Shown in pieces: positions 1-11,126 of a DNA stretch of 39,648 bases. Position numbers and translations under genes: made by a program. A model generated the notes under the pieces. That model was not told the origin of the DNA, made no database searches, and worked only from the letters and a program-made list of their open reading frames with translations. Origin of the DNA: Hypsibius dujardini (lineage: Eukaryota; Tardigrada; Eutardigrada; Parachela; Hypsibiidae); NCBI GenBank assembly GCA_001579985.1, contig LRSR01006135.1, positions 1-39,648 on the forward strand. The letters run 5' to 3'. How positions within the stretch are numbered: position 1 is the first letter of the stretch; each line of letters starts with the position of its first letter.

Positions 1-130
1 ACCCAGACCCAACCTGGCTCACCCAGACCAAACACCAAGCCCACCCAGACCCAACTAGGCTCACCCAGACCCAACTAGGCTCACCCAGACCAAACACCAA
101 GCCCACCCAGACCCAACTAGGCTCACCCGC
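1..130. repeat. Tandem repeat, about 20-bp unit
   Basis: Direct repeats of a CA-rich unit of about 20 bases (core ACCCAGACCCAACTAGGCTC) alternate with a variant carrying CAAACACCAAGCCC. The array begins before the window edge. It looks like a minisatellite and no coding sense is visible. Confidence 0.85.
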
Positions 131-491
131 TAGCACCCACAAGCAGTGGCATGCTGTGTCCAAAATTGACTTAAACTTTGACCACCCTAATTTGCTGGCA
201 CCCAGTAAAAAGTTGGTTTTAACTCGGTTCGCTATCTTGTGGCCACGTGTGTATGAGTGTAATACGGCACATTAAGTTGACCGGAAGGCGTAGAAGACGA
301 ACAATGAATTAAGTATGAAGTAACACAATTGGCAAGCAAAAACGCCGTTCCTTCGCATAGATAACAATCGACTGCAGGCGCCAAGTCCGAACCAGCAGTC
401 TTGTGTGCACCAGTCGGGGGTTGAGATTGACATTCAGTGAAAACTCTTGCCATTTCTCCTGAATTCACAAAATAAACAAAAAACCGTATAT
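131..491. other. Non-coding DNA; left part of a decayed upstream duplicate
   Basis: No gene is seen. From about 250 onward the sequence aligns, at an offset of about 610 bases, with the 5' flank of the GT92 gene (about 865 onward). Shared words include CGGAAGG, GAACAATGAA and TTGGCAAGCAAA. It is therefore an old copy of the GT92 promoter and 5' UTR region. Confidence 0.6.
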
Positions 492-655
492 ATGGCACTA
501 CTGCTTGAGATCTCAAACCTTGTACTGCGTGCCGTTCTAGTCATTGCCACGTCCGCCCGCGTGCTGGTGACGTGGGGACCAATTCAAACCCGTTCTGCCC
601 ACCCAATCATCCACTTCCCCCTTTAGTTGACGTCCCACGCGTTCGCTACCCATAA
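492..655 (+). pseudogene. Decayed duplicate of GT92 first-exon start
   Basis: An ATG at 492 opens a frame that resembles the start of the GT92 gene at 1104. Both have a MAL/MAP start, the hydrophobic core around LRAVLVI, a following TW, and then HFPL. The copy stops at TAG 624-626, after which recognisable homology (a TSH match) continues to about 655. The duplicated block is about 250-655 against 865-1270. It contains only the promoter side and the signal anchor, not the catalytic domain, so it cannot encode an enzyme. Seen directly: the resemblance and the stop. Inferred: a local tandem duplication followed by decay. Confidence 0.65.
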
Positions 656-1103
656 AGGGCGGATCATCACCAACAGCTACGATGTACGAACGAGACACAT
701 TTCGCATTACCGAAGACTGCACACAATAGAAATGCGAAGATTATTGGCAGCTGAGCACGAACGAAGCACAGGATAGCAGCATTGCAGACAGGTCTAGGTT
801 GTCTGGTAGTGTGACATATAAGCCAATTTCGAATTTGCAGTGTGCAGTGCAAAAACAACATGGATGCAGTATGGTACATCGAGTCAACGGAAGGCGAACG
901 GAAGCCGAACAATGAACTGGCGATGAAGTAACATATTTGGCAAGCAAAGAGTCCACCACTTGATAGCTCACAATTGACTGCAGGCATTCAGTTTGTGCCA
1001 AACAATGAGAATCACGACTTTCTCGTTTGCACAAATCGACTGAATCCATCTAGTGATCACACTTTCATCATCGCCAAAACGTGGTATCAACCCATCACTT
1101 TAT

Positions 1104-3008
1104 ATGGCACCAACCATCATCCTCTCAAGCCTCCGACTGCGTGCCGTGCTGGTCATCCTCGCGTGCAGTCTCGTGCTGATGACGTGGAGCCCTTTACTTA
1201 ATCGTCATACCGACGCAACCGTTCACTTCCCCCTCTCCTTCACGTCCCACACCTTCATCAACTATAAATGGCGAGCTGTTTACGAGAACTTGTACGTCTA
1301 CTCGGTGTACCCTGTTCCGCAGTGGGACACCATTCCGCAGATGCACGTGGTGATCCTGGCGGATGACACCAACTACCTCTCCGCCAACTGCAGCTGTCGG
1401 TATCATCACTCACGGACAGCGTCTCGAGCTGCCGAGATTACAGTGCCGGGTAAACTGGAAATGCTCCCCAATTCCAACGTCTCGCCGACGCAGGTCTTCA
1501 ACATCGTTTCCGGTCGTCTCCGTTGTCCATACCCTGAGGAGGCAGCCCTCAACATGGCGTCCCTGCAGATCCTCTGCCGGGAAGGCAGCCGATCCGGTGA
1601 AGCGACCTTCCGGATTCCGGTGGCTGCCAGCCGACCGCCGGAACCGTTGACCTTCGCGCACTGCGGAGTCCTCTACGGGGACTACCACAATCCGGGGGCG
1701 ATCATCGAGTTCGTCGAGTATCACCGATTGATGGGTGTGTCGGCATTCTTTTGGAACACTTGGCGTATGGAAGAGAAGCAGAAGCAGGTATTGCGGTATT
1801 ATCAACAGGCCGGGATCTTGCATCTGACGGAGTGGGTCCTGCCGTTTAGCCCCGCAGACGGCAAGTACGTCTACATTGACGGACAGATGGCCGGCATCTA
1901 TGACTGTTTGTTGAAAGTCGCACCGTTTTACGACTATGCCGTTCAATGTAAGTGACCAGTATAAAATACTGTAATAAATTGTATCTTGCTCTACGGTTGG
2001 ACTACCGATTATCATGAAAACATGGCTTGAAAAGCACTCATTAACAGAAATATAGTCATGAAGCCAAAGAGGTCGATCTCGTCAGCAAGGGGATGAACTT
2101 CGAGTTTTTGGCTCCAATACAGCCTAACAATTTGTTGTCGAAATGAGCATTTCTATACATGAATGTAGTACGTTTAATACATTTGTATGATGTTGCAGTG
2201 GCAGATTGAAATTGGCTAGGAAGGAATGAAAAGGTCTTAGGCTGCAAGTTATGATGAGTCAAAGGAAACGGTAAAAGCAGCATGAGGCGAAACGGGGGAG
2301 GGAAGGGGAGTGGGACCTGTAGCCTAAGCCAACAGCAAGCCTGCTGAAGGTTTGCCCCCTCGCCGGACCGGGGGGGGGGACNAAATCATTATTAACGCCG
2401 GGGGGGGGGATAGCTCAATCGGCCCAGTGATCAATCTGCCATTGTTAAAATGGAAACTGAAACTTCAAAATTAAACGATATGTACATTTTTAAGAATGAA
2501 CTGAATCATCAGCCTCGGTTCTAGTTCGATTACATTTTCTTGCGCAGCTGATTTGGACGAGTATTTTGCCACGTCGCTGCAGCCGCCGACGTTCGCCAGT
2601 ATCGTCCATCACGGCACCTTCGATTACGCAATGGTCCGGATGGCTTGGACGGAAGCTAACGCCACCTACTCTGATGTGCTTGACACGTCGGGGATGCCGA
2701 GCCTGCGCACGTCGCGGATAACCCGGCGTGCTGATCACGTGGAGTTTTCCGGCTTCCGCAGCAAGTATGTCGTGCGCTCGCGTTATGTGGACTTATCCGG
2801 CAACCACGCTGTGCAGAAGTTCAAGGACCGTCGCTCGACTTACGACGAAGTGAGGGATGGCAGTCCCGAGCCGGAGGAGACGATCCTCTTGCACATGCGG
2901 GGGGAGTATCAGCACGGCTTTGCGGAAACGTCAGATCGACGGGCAGCTGTGTTTGCGCCGCAGCTGCAGGCAAGAGTGGCCGACGTATGGAGGTCCATTT
3001 ATGGGTGA
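1104..3008 (+). CDS. Glycosyltransferase family 92 (GT92/DUF23) protein
   Basis: Two exons, 1104-1947 and 2548-3008, joined through a GTAAGT donor and a CGCAG acceptor in phase 1, give 434 residues. Residues about 5-27 are a hydrophobic signal anchor after a short cytoplasmic tail, typical of a type II Golgi enzyme. The GT92 catalytic region starts near residue 185 (HCGVLYGDYHNPG), continues through EFVEYHRLMGVSAFF, and has the metal-binding DxD as DLDE at about 283-286, exactly across the splice. A later KYVVRSRYVDLSGNHAVQKF segment fits the C-terminal half of the domain. Known GT92 enzymes such as nematode GALT-1 add galactose to fucose on N-glycan cores; the acceptor here cannot be read from sequence. 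The open frame extends upstream to 1053 only via GTG. ATG 1104 is preferred because the decayed copy at 492 conserves it. An AATAAA lies at 3412. Length is near that of other GT92 proteins. Confidence 0.88.
2369..2411. other. G-run pair around an ambiguous base in GT92 intron
   Basis: Inside the 600-base intron an undetermined base (N at 2382) lies between two near-identical G-runs, each followed by A. This looks like a slippage-prone or collapsed stretch in the assembly rather than biology. Confidence 0.6.
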
Positions 3009-3411
3009 CGTTCAATGACGAAATTGAAGGTTGGGAGAGCTTTTGTAGGCGTTGAGTGGTGGGACGTCAGTTTCAACCCCACGCCTTGTATGGATGGTTA
3101 CTGTTCCTTTTTATGCAATCATCAGCCGTTCACGGAAATTTTTAGCGTCAAGTCTAAAGAACCCGTTGTAGTACCGAATTCTATGCGTCATATGATTTTG
3201 GTACGCGTAGGAGACCTACGAGACTTTCCCGTGCTCTCTCTCTGCCAAAATGTGTCAGGACTCAGTTTCTCCAACTCCTTTGCAGAAGTACTTTTTGAAC
3301 ATTGCTGTTAAGATGCTATTTCATGTCAGTTGTTGTAACATCCTTGTCTGTGCTAATAATTGTGGCATAAACAGTTCTCCATGTCGTCTTCAACAAAAAC
3401 GACAGTCGTAA

Positions 3412-3417
3412 AATAAA
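3412..3417 (+). terminator. Polyadenylation signal AATAAA for GT92 gene
   Basis: A canonical AATAAA lies about 400 bases after the GT92 stop codon, in otherwise non-coding sequence. It is the first such hexamer downstream on this strand and the likely 3' end signal. Confidence 0.55.
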
Positions 3418-3459
3418 GCATATGTATTGGGGGACGATAAGGTCGAGATTGAGCAGTCA

Positions 3460-3708
3460 CTAGCACCACTCCCGGTGGCCTGGAGATCCGCAGCCGGCGT
3501 CCGCACGCACCACGAGAGTAAGACTCAACGGAATTATCTCATCGCAATTGAGCTGCGGATTCATCTCCTGCACACGGCGGATGTTGCAGATCTCAAATCC
3601 GGCTGTGATGTCCGCGCAGTTGTCATTCGGTCGAGTGACATTGTAGAACGGTGCGCCTCCACGTTCCTGCCCCTTTCGGTGGTACCACGCCTTCACGCCC
3701 CTGACCCA
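3460..3708 (-). CDS. LysM-domain-like terminal exon
   Basis: A minus-strand frame follows a good acceptor (TTCTTTTCAG ending at 3709) and ends at a TAG at 3460-3462, giving 82 residues plus stop. The central part reads FYNVTRPNDNCADITAGF, then ICNIRRVQEMNPQLNCDEII, then a hydrophobic strand. This has the order of a LysM module: a Y.V...D.C..I start, a middle helix, an MNPxLNC motif and a final beta strand. LysM modules bind N-acetylglucosamine polymers such as chitin or peptidoglycan. A 5' exon must lie at higher coordinates. One weak candidate is an ATG near 3922 with a GTACAG donor, but it has no clear signal peptide. The exon sits between the convergent GT92 and the same-strand BLTP3 gene. 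Domain call moderate; gene structure incomplete. Confidence 0.5.
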   Translation of the reverse strand, partial: WVRGVKAWYHRKGQERGGAPFYNVTRPNDNCADITAGFEICNIRRVQEMNPQLNCDEIIPLSLTLVVRADAGCGSPGHREWC

Positions 3709-4295
3709 CTGAAAAGAAGCCCATGCTGATTCAGGAAGACGTCATTCTTTTAGCCATCGCACAATGTCTAACGCTTACGTGAGTTGCCTACGAAGGACCG
3801 TTCTTAAGGACTTCTGGGTCGCGGAAAGCGCATAGGATAAATGTCGGTTGAGATAAGAAGGGCAGTACGTTGCAGACTGTACCTTTGGCGCTGCAGCAAG
3901 CCGAACAAACCCCATCCAGCATATATGGCTAATAAAACAAAAATCAACCCCTTAATTGACATAATTTAGCATCACAATTATTACCGAGTATTACAATTAT
4001 TGTAGAGTTGGCATTTTTCCGCAAAAAAAGTGCAAGTTCAGTGGTTGCAAAAGGGAAGTTAAAAATAATGGAATACAGTCTAAATTCGGTGTTCAAAACA
4101 TGTTTATGCAAATACTTTGAAATCCCAGGGGAACTGCTGGAAGTCAAACCGAAAATTTCTCGCCCACCCCACGCCCATCCCTCGCCCAGGCCCACGCCCA
4201 GGCCCACGTATCTTGATTCCAGTTTGTCGGGACGACGCGACCAGCTGCGGAACACATCTTCGTTTTTCTTTCCAACACGCAAGATTAATTTGTCG
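3709..4295. other. Intergenic or unassigned upstream part of LysM locus
   Basis: No convincing exon is seen. The stretch has a short CCCAGGCCCACG duplication near 4186-4208 and weak splice-like sites on the minus strand. It could hold the missing 5' exon of the LysM-like gene. Confidence 0.35.
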
Positions 4296-4301
4296 TTTAT
4301 T
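4296..4301 (-). terminator. Candidate polyadenylation signal for BLTP3 gene
   Basis: On the minus strand this reads AATAAA, about 255 bases beyond the BLTP3 stop codon at 4557-4559, a plausible 3' UTR length. No competing hexamer was noticed closer to the stop. Confidence 0.45.
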
Positions 4302-4423
4302 CCGCCTTAATCGTGGCCTCAACTGCCACACATCTACGAGTTCCCATACAAGGCTCAGGAGTGAAACTCCGTTACACGTCTCGTCACTTCTCATTCAAGC
4401 CTCGCGTGGAAACCACCGGAACG

Positions 4424-4522
4424 CTGCCGAAGAAGCTGATAAAAAAGGGTGCTAAGAAGTTGCCAAAGAAGCTGATAAAAAAAGGGTGCCAAAGAAGTTG
4501 CCAAAGAAGCTGATAAAAAGGG
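4424..4522. repeat. Tandem repeat of about 37 bp in BLTP3 3' UTR
   Basis: Nearly three copies of a unit containing TGCCAAAGAAGCTGATAAAA and AAGGGTGC. In one + frame it would read as lysine-rich repeats (KKLIKKG), but there is no gene context for that. It lies in the predicted BLTP3 3' UTR. Confidence 0.75.
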
Positions 4523-4556
4523 TGCCAAAAGAGGTTTAAAAGGACCAATGCAGGCT

Positions 4557-7500
4557 CTAGGATGGTAGTGACCGTTGTGGTCTACCAAGTCGTGCCTGCA
4601 GTTGCTCGATGCGATGTTCCAGCTTGGCCTTGCGTTCCGCCAGGGTGTTGAGCTGCATCTGCAGAATACGCGGCGACGGTGAGTCGACATCCTCGTCCTC
4701 GTCGAGCTCTACAAGGGGAACAGAGTTGTCACTAGTTCCAACGATTGACCGTCCCGTCTATGACGGACCGTCCCGTGACCGACAGACCGTCCCGTCTATG
4801 ACGGACCGTCCCGTGACCGACAAACCGACGGACATCCGGGTGAAATCATGGGTGAATGTACCTTCGTCTCTAACAGAGCTGACGCAGATGAGTCCGTCCT
4901 TCTGCGACTGAACGGACAGACCGGAAATTTTGAAGCGAAGATCACGAACGGCAGTACTAAGAGAAGGAAAGGTGTCGCCGGTGGTCTGCCCAGCGGATGC
5001 ACCGAGACTCGAAGAAGCCGCCTCGATGGCGTCCTTCAACCGGCACTGCACATTCATGATGCGAATATCGATCAGGGGAACTGCGGGCAGCTTGTTGCTG
5101 ACTACTTCCTCCACAGTCAGGTCTTCCTTTGCCACCAACGGTTTAGCTGCAGAACCTAGAGACAGTCAAACAGTCAGATAGACATACATACAGACAAGCA
5201 GATACACAGTCAGACAGACAGACAGGCATGCAGACAGGCATGCAGACAGACAGGCAGGCATGCAGACAGACAGACAGGTAGACAAACAGACAAGCAGGCA
5301 GACAGACAGACAGACAGGAATCGGAGGGTGCTCCTACCAGAGCCGCCCATATCAGCTGTCATGGCCTGTAGGCGCTTGATGGACTCGTAATTCAATTTGA
5401 CATCAAGTCCACGGACAACAGACATGATCGCGGGACTGCCGGCGTTCGTAGAGTATTTGCCCTGCTCAAATCGCACCAAAACTGTGTCGAGGTATTCCGG
5501 ACGAGCAACGTCCAAATCCGGTTCTGCATTCCAAAACGAAAACAAAGTAAAAGCGATGTATCAATTTCGAACGACTTTGTTTTCCCCAAACTTACCTTGC
5601 ACTGGTAAGTTGGCCATTTCGCTGAGGGCCATGTCTCGTGTCTCAGACAAGACAATATGGCCAAGTCTCAATTTGGCCAACACATGACCGTGTGAGAGGA
5701 CAAGAAACGTCTGGAGTGACTTCAAGGTGATGCACAGAAGTGAAGCCTGAAAGGAGAAAGGACGGGATAAAGGGCTTTGAAACCGTCTACACGTCTTCTG
5801 TCTTGATCATACATGAATGTCTGCCTGTCTGTCTTTCTACCTTTCTGTCTTTCTATCTATCTGTCTGTCTGTCTGTCTGCATGCCTGCCTGCTTGTCTGT
5901 CTGTCTGTCTGTCCGTCTGCCAGGCCTGTCTGTCTGTCTGTCTGTCTGTCTGCATGCCTGTTTAGTTGTCTGTCTGTCTTGTCTGTCTCTCATGTCAGTC
6001 TCTCCGCCTACCGGAACGTCAGCAAGCGGCACTCGTCGCTTCTCCTTGCCCACACCGGACCAGCTGAATTGCGCCAGAGAAGCAACGTCCTCTGTATCAG
6101 TGTCGGCTCCGGCCAGCGATGAGACGCCCTCATCGTCATCCGAGTGGTAGCCCGTCTCGGTGTCGGTCGCCTCCATGGAGCTCGCATCCGCATCAGTGTC
6201 CTCGTCGACATCAGAATCAGTACTACCTTTGCCCGGCCGGCCACGACGCCACCAAGGGCGCTCCATCTTAGGCAACTGGGGAACTTCTGTTGTGCTAACT
6301 GGGTTGATGCCCTCCACCGGCTGTGGTGCGGCGGTCGATTGCAGCTGAGTCCGCAAAGCCAGGGGGGAAACACTGGCATTGGGCACCTGACATATGTAAC
6401 ATCGTATGGATAATAAGAGAAAGACAAAAAAGGCTGCGAATCTGACAGACAGACAGATGAGCAAATAGAAACACATACAGACAGAAAGACAGGCAGACAG
6501 ACAGAGAGGCATACAGACAGACAGATGAGCAGATAGAACACATACAGACAGGCAGACAAATAGACAGACAGACAGACAGACAAAGAGATAGAGAGACAGA
6601 CCGGCATACAAACAGACAAATAGGCAGACAGACAGATATTGCCTTACCGCCGCTCCCACGGCAGCCTTTCCAGCAGGCGGCGGAGTGGTCTGATTCAGCG
6701 AACTGATACTTCCCCGTCGCGATCCGTCATTGGACTGCAGCGACGACATGGAACTAGTCTCCTTCGCCACCGCCAAATTTGAAACGGCGATGGCGTCTCC
6801 GGCGTTCAACTGCGAGCCCGGCCCACACTCCGACTGCAAGATGACGGATACCTCCACGTTCTCCTGCTGCATCAGCAGACACAGTCCCAATTCCGGACAG
6901 CCTAAAAACCCAATTCCACAAACACGTACTTTCAACTCATTACCCAGTCCGATTAAACCAAATCCTATTCAACTTAAATCAAATCAATGAAAATTAACAG
7001 AGTAAATAAAATTTATTGATTAAAATTATTATGATTATTTATTTAATAAAATTAATTAAAAAATAAATAATAATTGCTGAAATGATTAATTTGAATATTT
7101 AAATAGATGTAAACTCTCACCGAGTTTGGAGAGCAGGCTCATGTGTTCCGCGCCAACTTCGCCGAGTTTGTTGAGCCCGTCCGAGACGTCCGCCAGCAGT
7201 TTCAGCGTGTACTCATTCAACTGCACCCGGATGGTCGGTGCGTCAATGTCCACGATGGCCGCACCCCACACCAAATGTCGTGGCTGGCAGATCGAGAACG
7301 TCCCTGGCACCGCCCACATTCGCAGGGAGAATGCGTCGAGAAAGGGCAGAGCGATTCCACTTCCCAAATCCCCAGTAACCGCGCCTGTTGCAAAGTTCAA
7401 GGCATTCAGGCATCCATAAGCAGACTAAAGGCAACACAGACACCCATCACCAAGACAAACAGACAGACAGACACGCAGAGAGACAAACAGAGAGACAGAG

Positions 7501-10500
7501 AGACAAACAGGCAGGCAGGTAGACAGACAGACACGCAGTCAAACAGACAGACAGACAAACAAACAGACAGACAAACAGGCAGGCAGGCAGACAGACATCC
7601 AGGTAGATTAAGGTTCTACAGAGTATGGCCGGTTCTGCTGACCTGCCCAGATGTCGCTGACTTCGATGCTGAACATGGAAGGCCGCCGCGACGGATCCTG
7701 CGAGTAGGAGCGAAAATGCTTAATGACGTCGGGAATCTTCCAGTCCGCCGGCATGTTAGGGAAGTAGGTGGGATTGGCGTAAAGATTGGTCTCCAGCAAA
7801 TGCGGCAGTGCCTCGTCCACCAGTTTGCTTTGCCCGACGGTGGTGTTTGTAATGACGATCGAAGCGGCCTGGATTTGGATGCCGGAAGCACGTTCTTCCC
7901 GGTTGCTGAATGACTTGGGGAAGAAAATCTGCGACGGAAAGCCTATATAAGCCTGGCGGCGGGGCTGCCTGCCTGTTTGTCTGTATGCTTGTTCATATGT
8001 CTGTCGGTCTGCCTGTTTGTCTTAAAATGCACATAAAAAGGCATAAAACGTTTGCTTACCCTGGGGAAGTAACATTCCACGCGCATCAAGGTAGTGATGC
8101 TAGATGGCTCCGCAGTGCCATGCATCTGAAACGATACAGTCTGAGACAAATCGCCCAAGACACAGAGAAACTGGCACAATAAAGATAAACTCCAAACGTG
8201 GCACAAGACACTAGTCATGCACATTCGATAGGGTGACAGAGATAAAAGCAAACAACCAGGCAGACAGTCTTACAAAGAGACAATCATAAAGGCAGACAGC
8301 CAATCATACAGGCAGACAACCAAGCAGACAGACAGACAACTAGGCAGACAAACAATCATACAGACAGAGACAGTAAACAACTCTCTGACTCATGGCGGCT
8401 CAGATAAATGTATCCAATGGTCTTACAAATTGCTCCAGATCATTTAGTTTCCGAATCAGATCGAGGGAGACATGCAGTCCCATCAGAGTCAGCCAGTCGA
8501 TGGTGTTCGCGTCCAGTGACAACTTCATCGGCGACACAGACACGAACATATTCGCTTTCGGAACTGCAAAAACAAACCGTTTCCAACTACAAAGACCCAT
8601 CCAATGTCATTAGAGTTGACGAACCACTGTCCGTGAGACCGACATAGAACGTACCTGGCCACTTCACTTCTTTAGCGTAGTAGTACTGCGTTCTGGACAG
8701 TTCAATTCCAGGCACGCTGTCCGGGATGGCAAAGTCTGCCTTGGTAAACTCCATGAACGGCAGCTCGTTGGGTCGATTGCCGCTTTGCAGGTCCGCTGCA
8801 GTGACGAGTGGGTAGATGGTCATTTCACCGATACCGGCAATGATGGTGGTAGACATCAGTGCCTTGAAATCTTCCTCGAAATCAGGACTAATGTTTCCTA
8901 ACAAATAAGACAACAATGAGACAAAATGCCTGCTTGAATACCAGCCTGTCTCTCGAACTGCCTGTCTGCCTGCCTGCCTGTCTGCCTGCCTGTCTGTCTG
9001 TCTGTCTGTCTGCGTCTGTCTGTCTGTCTGTCTGTCTCACCGAGTTCGCGTCGGTAACCACCGAGCAGGGCATTGATCCATTCATCACTGCCCGGCACGA
9101 TGTGATGACTGGTCAACCAGCTGGTATTGCCTTCAGCCACCAGATGAAACGGATAAACGTCAGCCCGGATGTTGCCAATGTGGAAGGAGATGGACGCGTT
9201 GGCGTAGCGCGCCTGCTGCCGGTACTCCATGAAACTCTCCGGCAGTCGATTGTCGTGGACGATGGTTAAATCGACGGATTTAATGAGGAAGTGCTGAGAA
9301 GTCTCCCAAATGGCGTGACGCATGTAGTAACGGGCGCGGGCGTCCTTAAAATGGGGACGCTTCTCAGTCTGTTCGCTATACTCCTCGCCGATGTGCTTTT
9401 TCAAGAACTCTTTCAGCTGTCAAAGAAAGAAAGAAAGAAATGGGCTAAAGTACAGACCATTCGGCAAGTGGGTGGGTAGAGAGACAGGCATAATGACAAG
9501 AAGACACAACTAGACAGTGAAACAGACAGACAAATAGATGGGTAGGCAGACCGAGAGGCAAGCAGACAGAGACAGATAGAAAGACAGTCAAACAGTCAGA
9601 TAGGCAGACAGACAGGCAGACAGACAACCAGATAGACAGACAAATAGACAAACAGACAGTCAAACAGTCAGATAGGCAGACAGACAGGCAGACAACCAGA
9701 TAGACAGACAAATAGACAAACAGACAGCCAAACAGTCAGATAGGCAGACAGAGAACCAGACAGACAGACAAATAGACAAACAGACAGACAGGTAGACAGA
9801 CAGACTTAGGACATACAGCTTTGTTATTGTCTTGCTTCGCGACGTATTTCCTCTGCGCCTTGCGGATACGAGTCTGTTGACTCGACGCGTCTACCAATTT
9901 CATAATGTTTTTCACAAAATCAACCGTCGACTTCATCTCCGTCTCTGACAGCGTGAGTTGAATCTGCTCCAAGAGCATATCTACGAAACGCAATAACATG
10001 CCCCGGGTCAATTTATAACCGCGAAGCTTATCAGTATGAGTACCGATACGACCGGTGGGTATGCGGGAAAATCCCATCCCGACACCAGCGACTTACCCAC
10101 TTTCATATTTAGTAGCGTAGCGTCTACAAAAAACACAAAAAAGCCCAATAAGAAACTAATGAGTGGAACACTTTGACTAGAAGTTAAAAACCATGCGATC
10201 GATAAGACACAGATAGGGACGATCAGCTAAACAGGAAATGACAAAAGAGAGACAAATGTACAGACAAACAAACAAACAGACAGATAGACATGCAGACAGA
10301 CAGACAAACAGGCAGGCAGACAGATGGACATGCATGCAGGCAGTCAGCCAGACAGATAGGCAGACAGACAGATGGAAAGGCAGGCAGACAGACAGGCAGG
10401 CAGACAGATCTTTCTTACTGACCCGACAGGCGGCGCTTGCAGATGAGTCGGGCATTTCCCGCACTCGTGATCAAGTGAATAGGGCTGGAGTCCGTTTCGT

Positions 10501-11093
10501 TCTCTCCAACGCTGAACAACTCCAACTTGAGGGATGTGTAATCGAGCTGCCGGAAGATGAGTGTCTCATCCATATCGGAATTCTTCAAGCGTCCCTTAGC
10601 GATGTCGTCCGTCTCTTCCCATTCCGGTAGGGAAGGATATGTGCGCAACTCTAACAACTGTGCAAAATGAAATCGTCAGTAAATTATATGGAACAATGGA
10701 ATGTCAAGATCACAAGAGTGATGCAGAAAGGCAAACCTGGACTTCGGCGCGCATGAGCTCGGAGGTGAAGGAGATCTTCAACGAATTCATCGTTAAATAC
10801 GCGCCGTCGATGATTTTGTGCGGGAGACGATATTTCATCCTGGAAAAAAATTAAAATACACAGACGGATAATAAAAATGAAATGGTCTGTCTGTCTGACT
10901 ATTTGTCTGTCTAACCATTTGTCTGTCTAACCATTTGTCTGTCTAAACATTTGTCTGTCTAACCATTTGTCTGTCTAACCATTTGTCTGTCTCACCATTT
11001 GTCTGTCTGACTATTTGTCTGTCAAACCATTTGTCTGTCTAACCATTTGTCTGTCTAACCATTTGTCTGTCTAACCATTTGTCTGTCTAACCA

Positions 11094-11126
<33 letters not shown>

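Noticed and set aside
1410-2015. Minus-strand 201-codon frame
   Set aside because: Antisense shadow of the GT92 first exon; it has no recognisable motif.
3015-3311. 98-codon + strand frame after the GT92 stop
   Set aside because: Lies in the probable 3' UTR before AATAAA; no splice signals or family resemblance.
4313-4513. Lysine-rich frame (KKLIKKG repeats) resembling a histone H1 tail
   Set aside because: Arises from a 37-base tandem repeat in the BLTP3 3' UTR, without domain or gene context.
5853-6935. Long minus-strand frame with CLSVCLSVCL repeats joining two BLTP3 exons
   Set aside because: The cysteine/serine repeat is a translation of a GTCT microsatellite. Flanking parts are BLTP3 exons 16 and 17, separated by good splice sites.
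9445-9711. Cys/Ser/Leu-rich frames in CAGA arrays, also at 10177-10464 and 8916-9060
   Set aside because: Simple-sequence artefacts: a tetranucleotide array stays open in several frames.
10884-11126. CRISPR-like regular spacing
   Set aside because: A 16-base minisatellite with no unique spacers, inside an intron of a eukaryotic gene.
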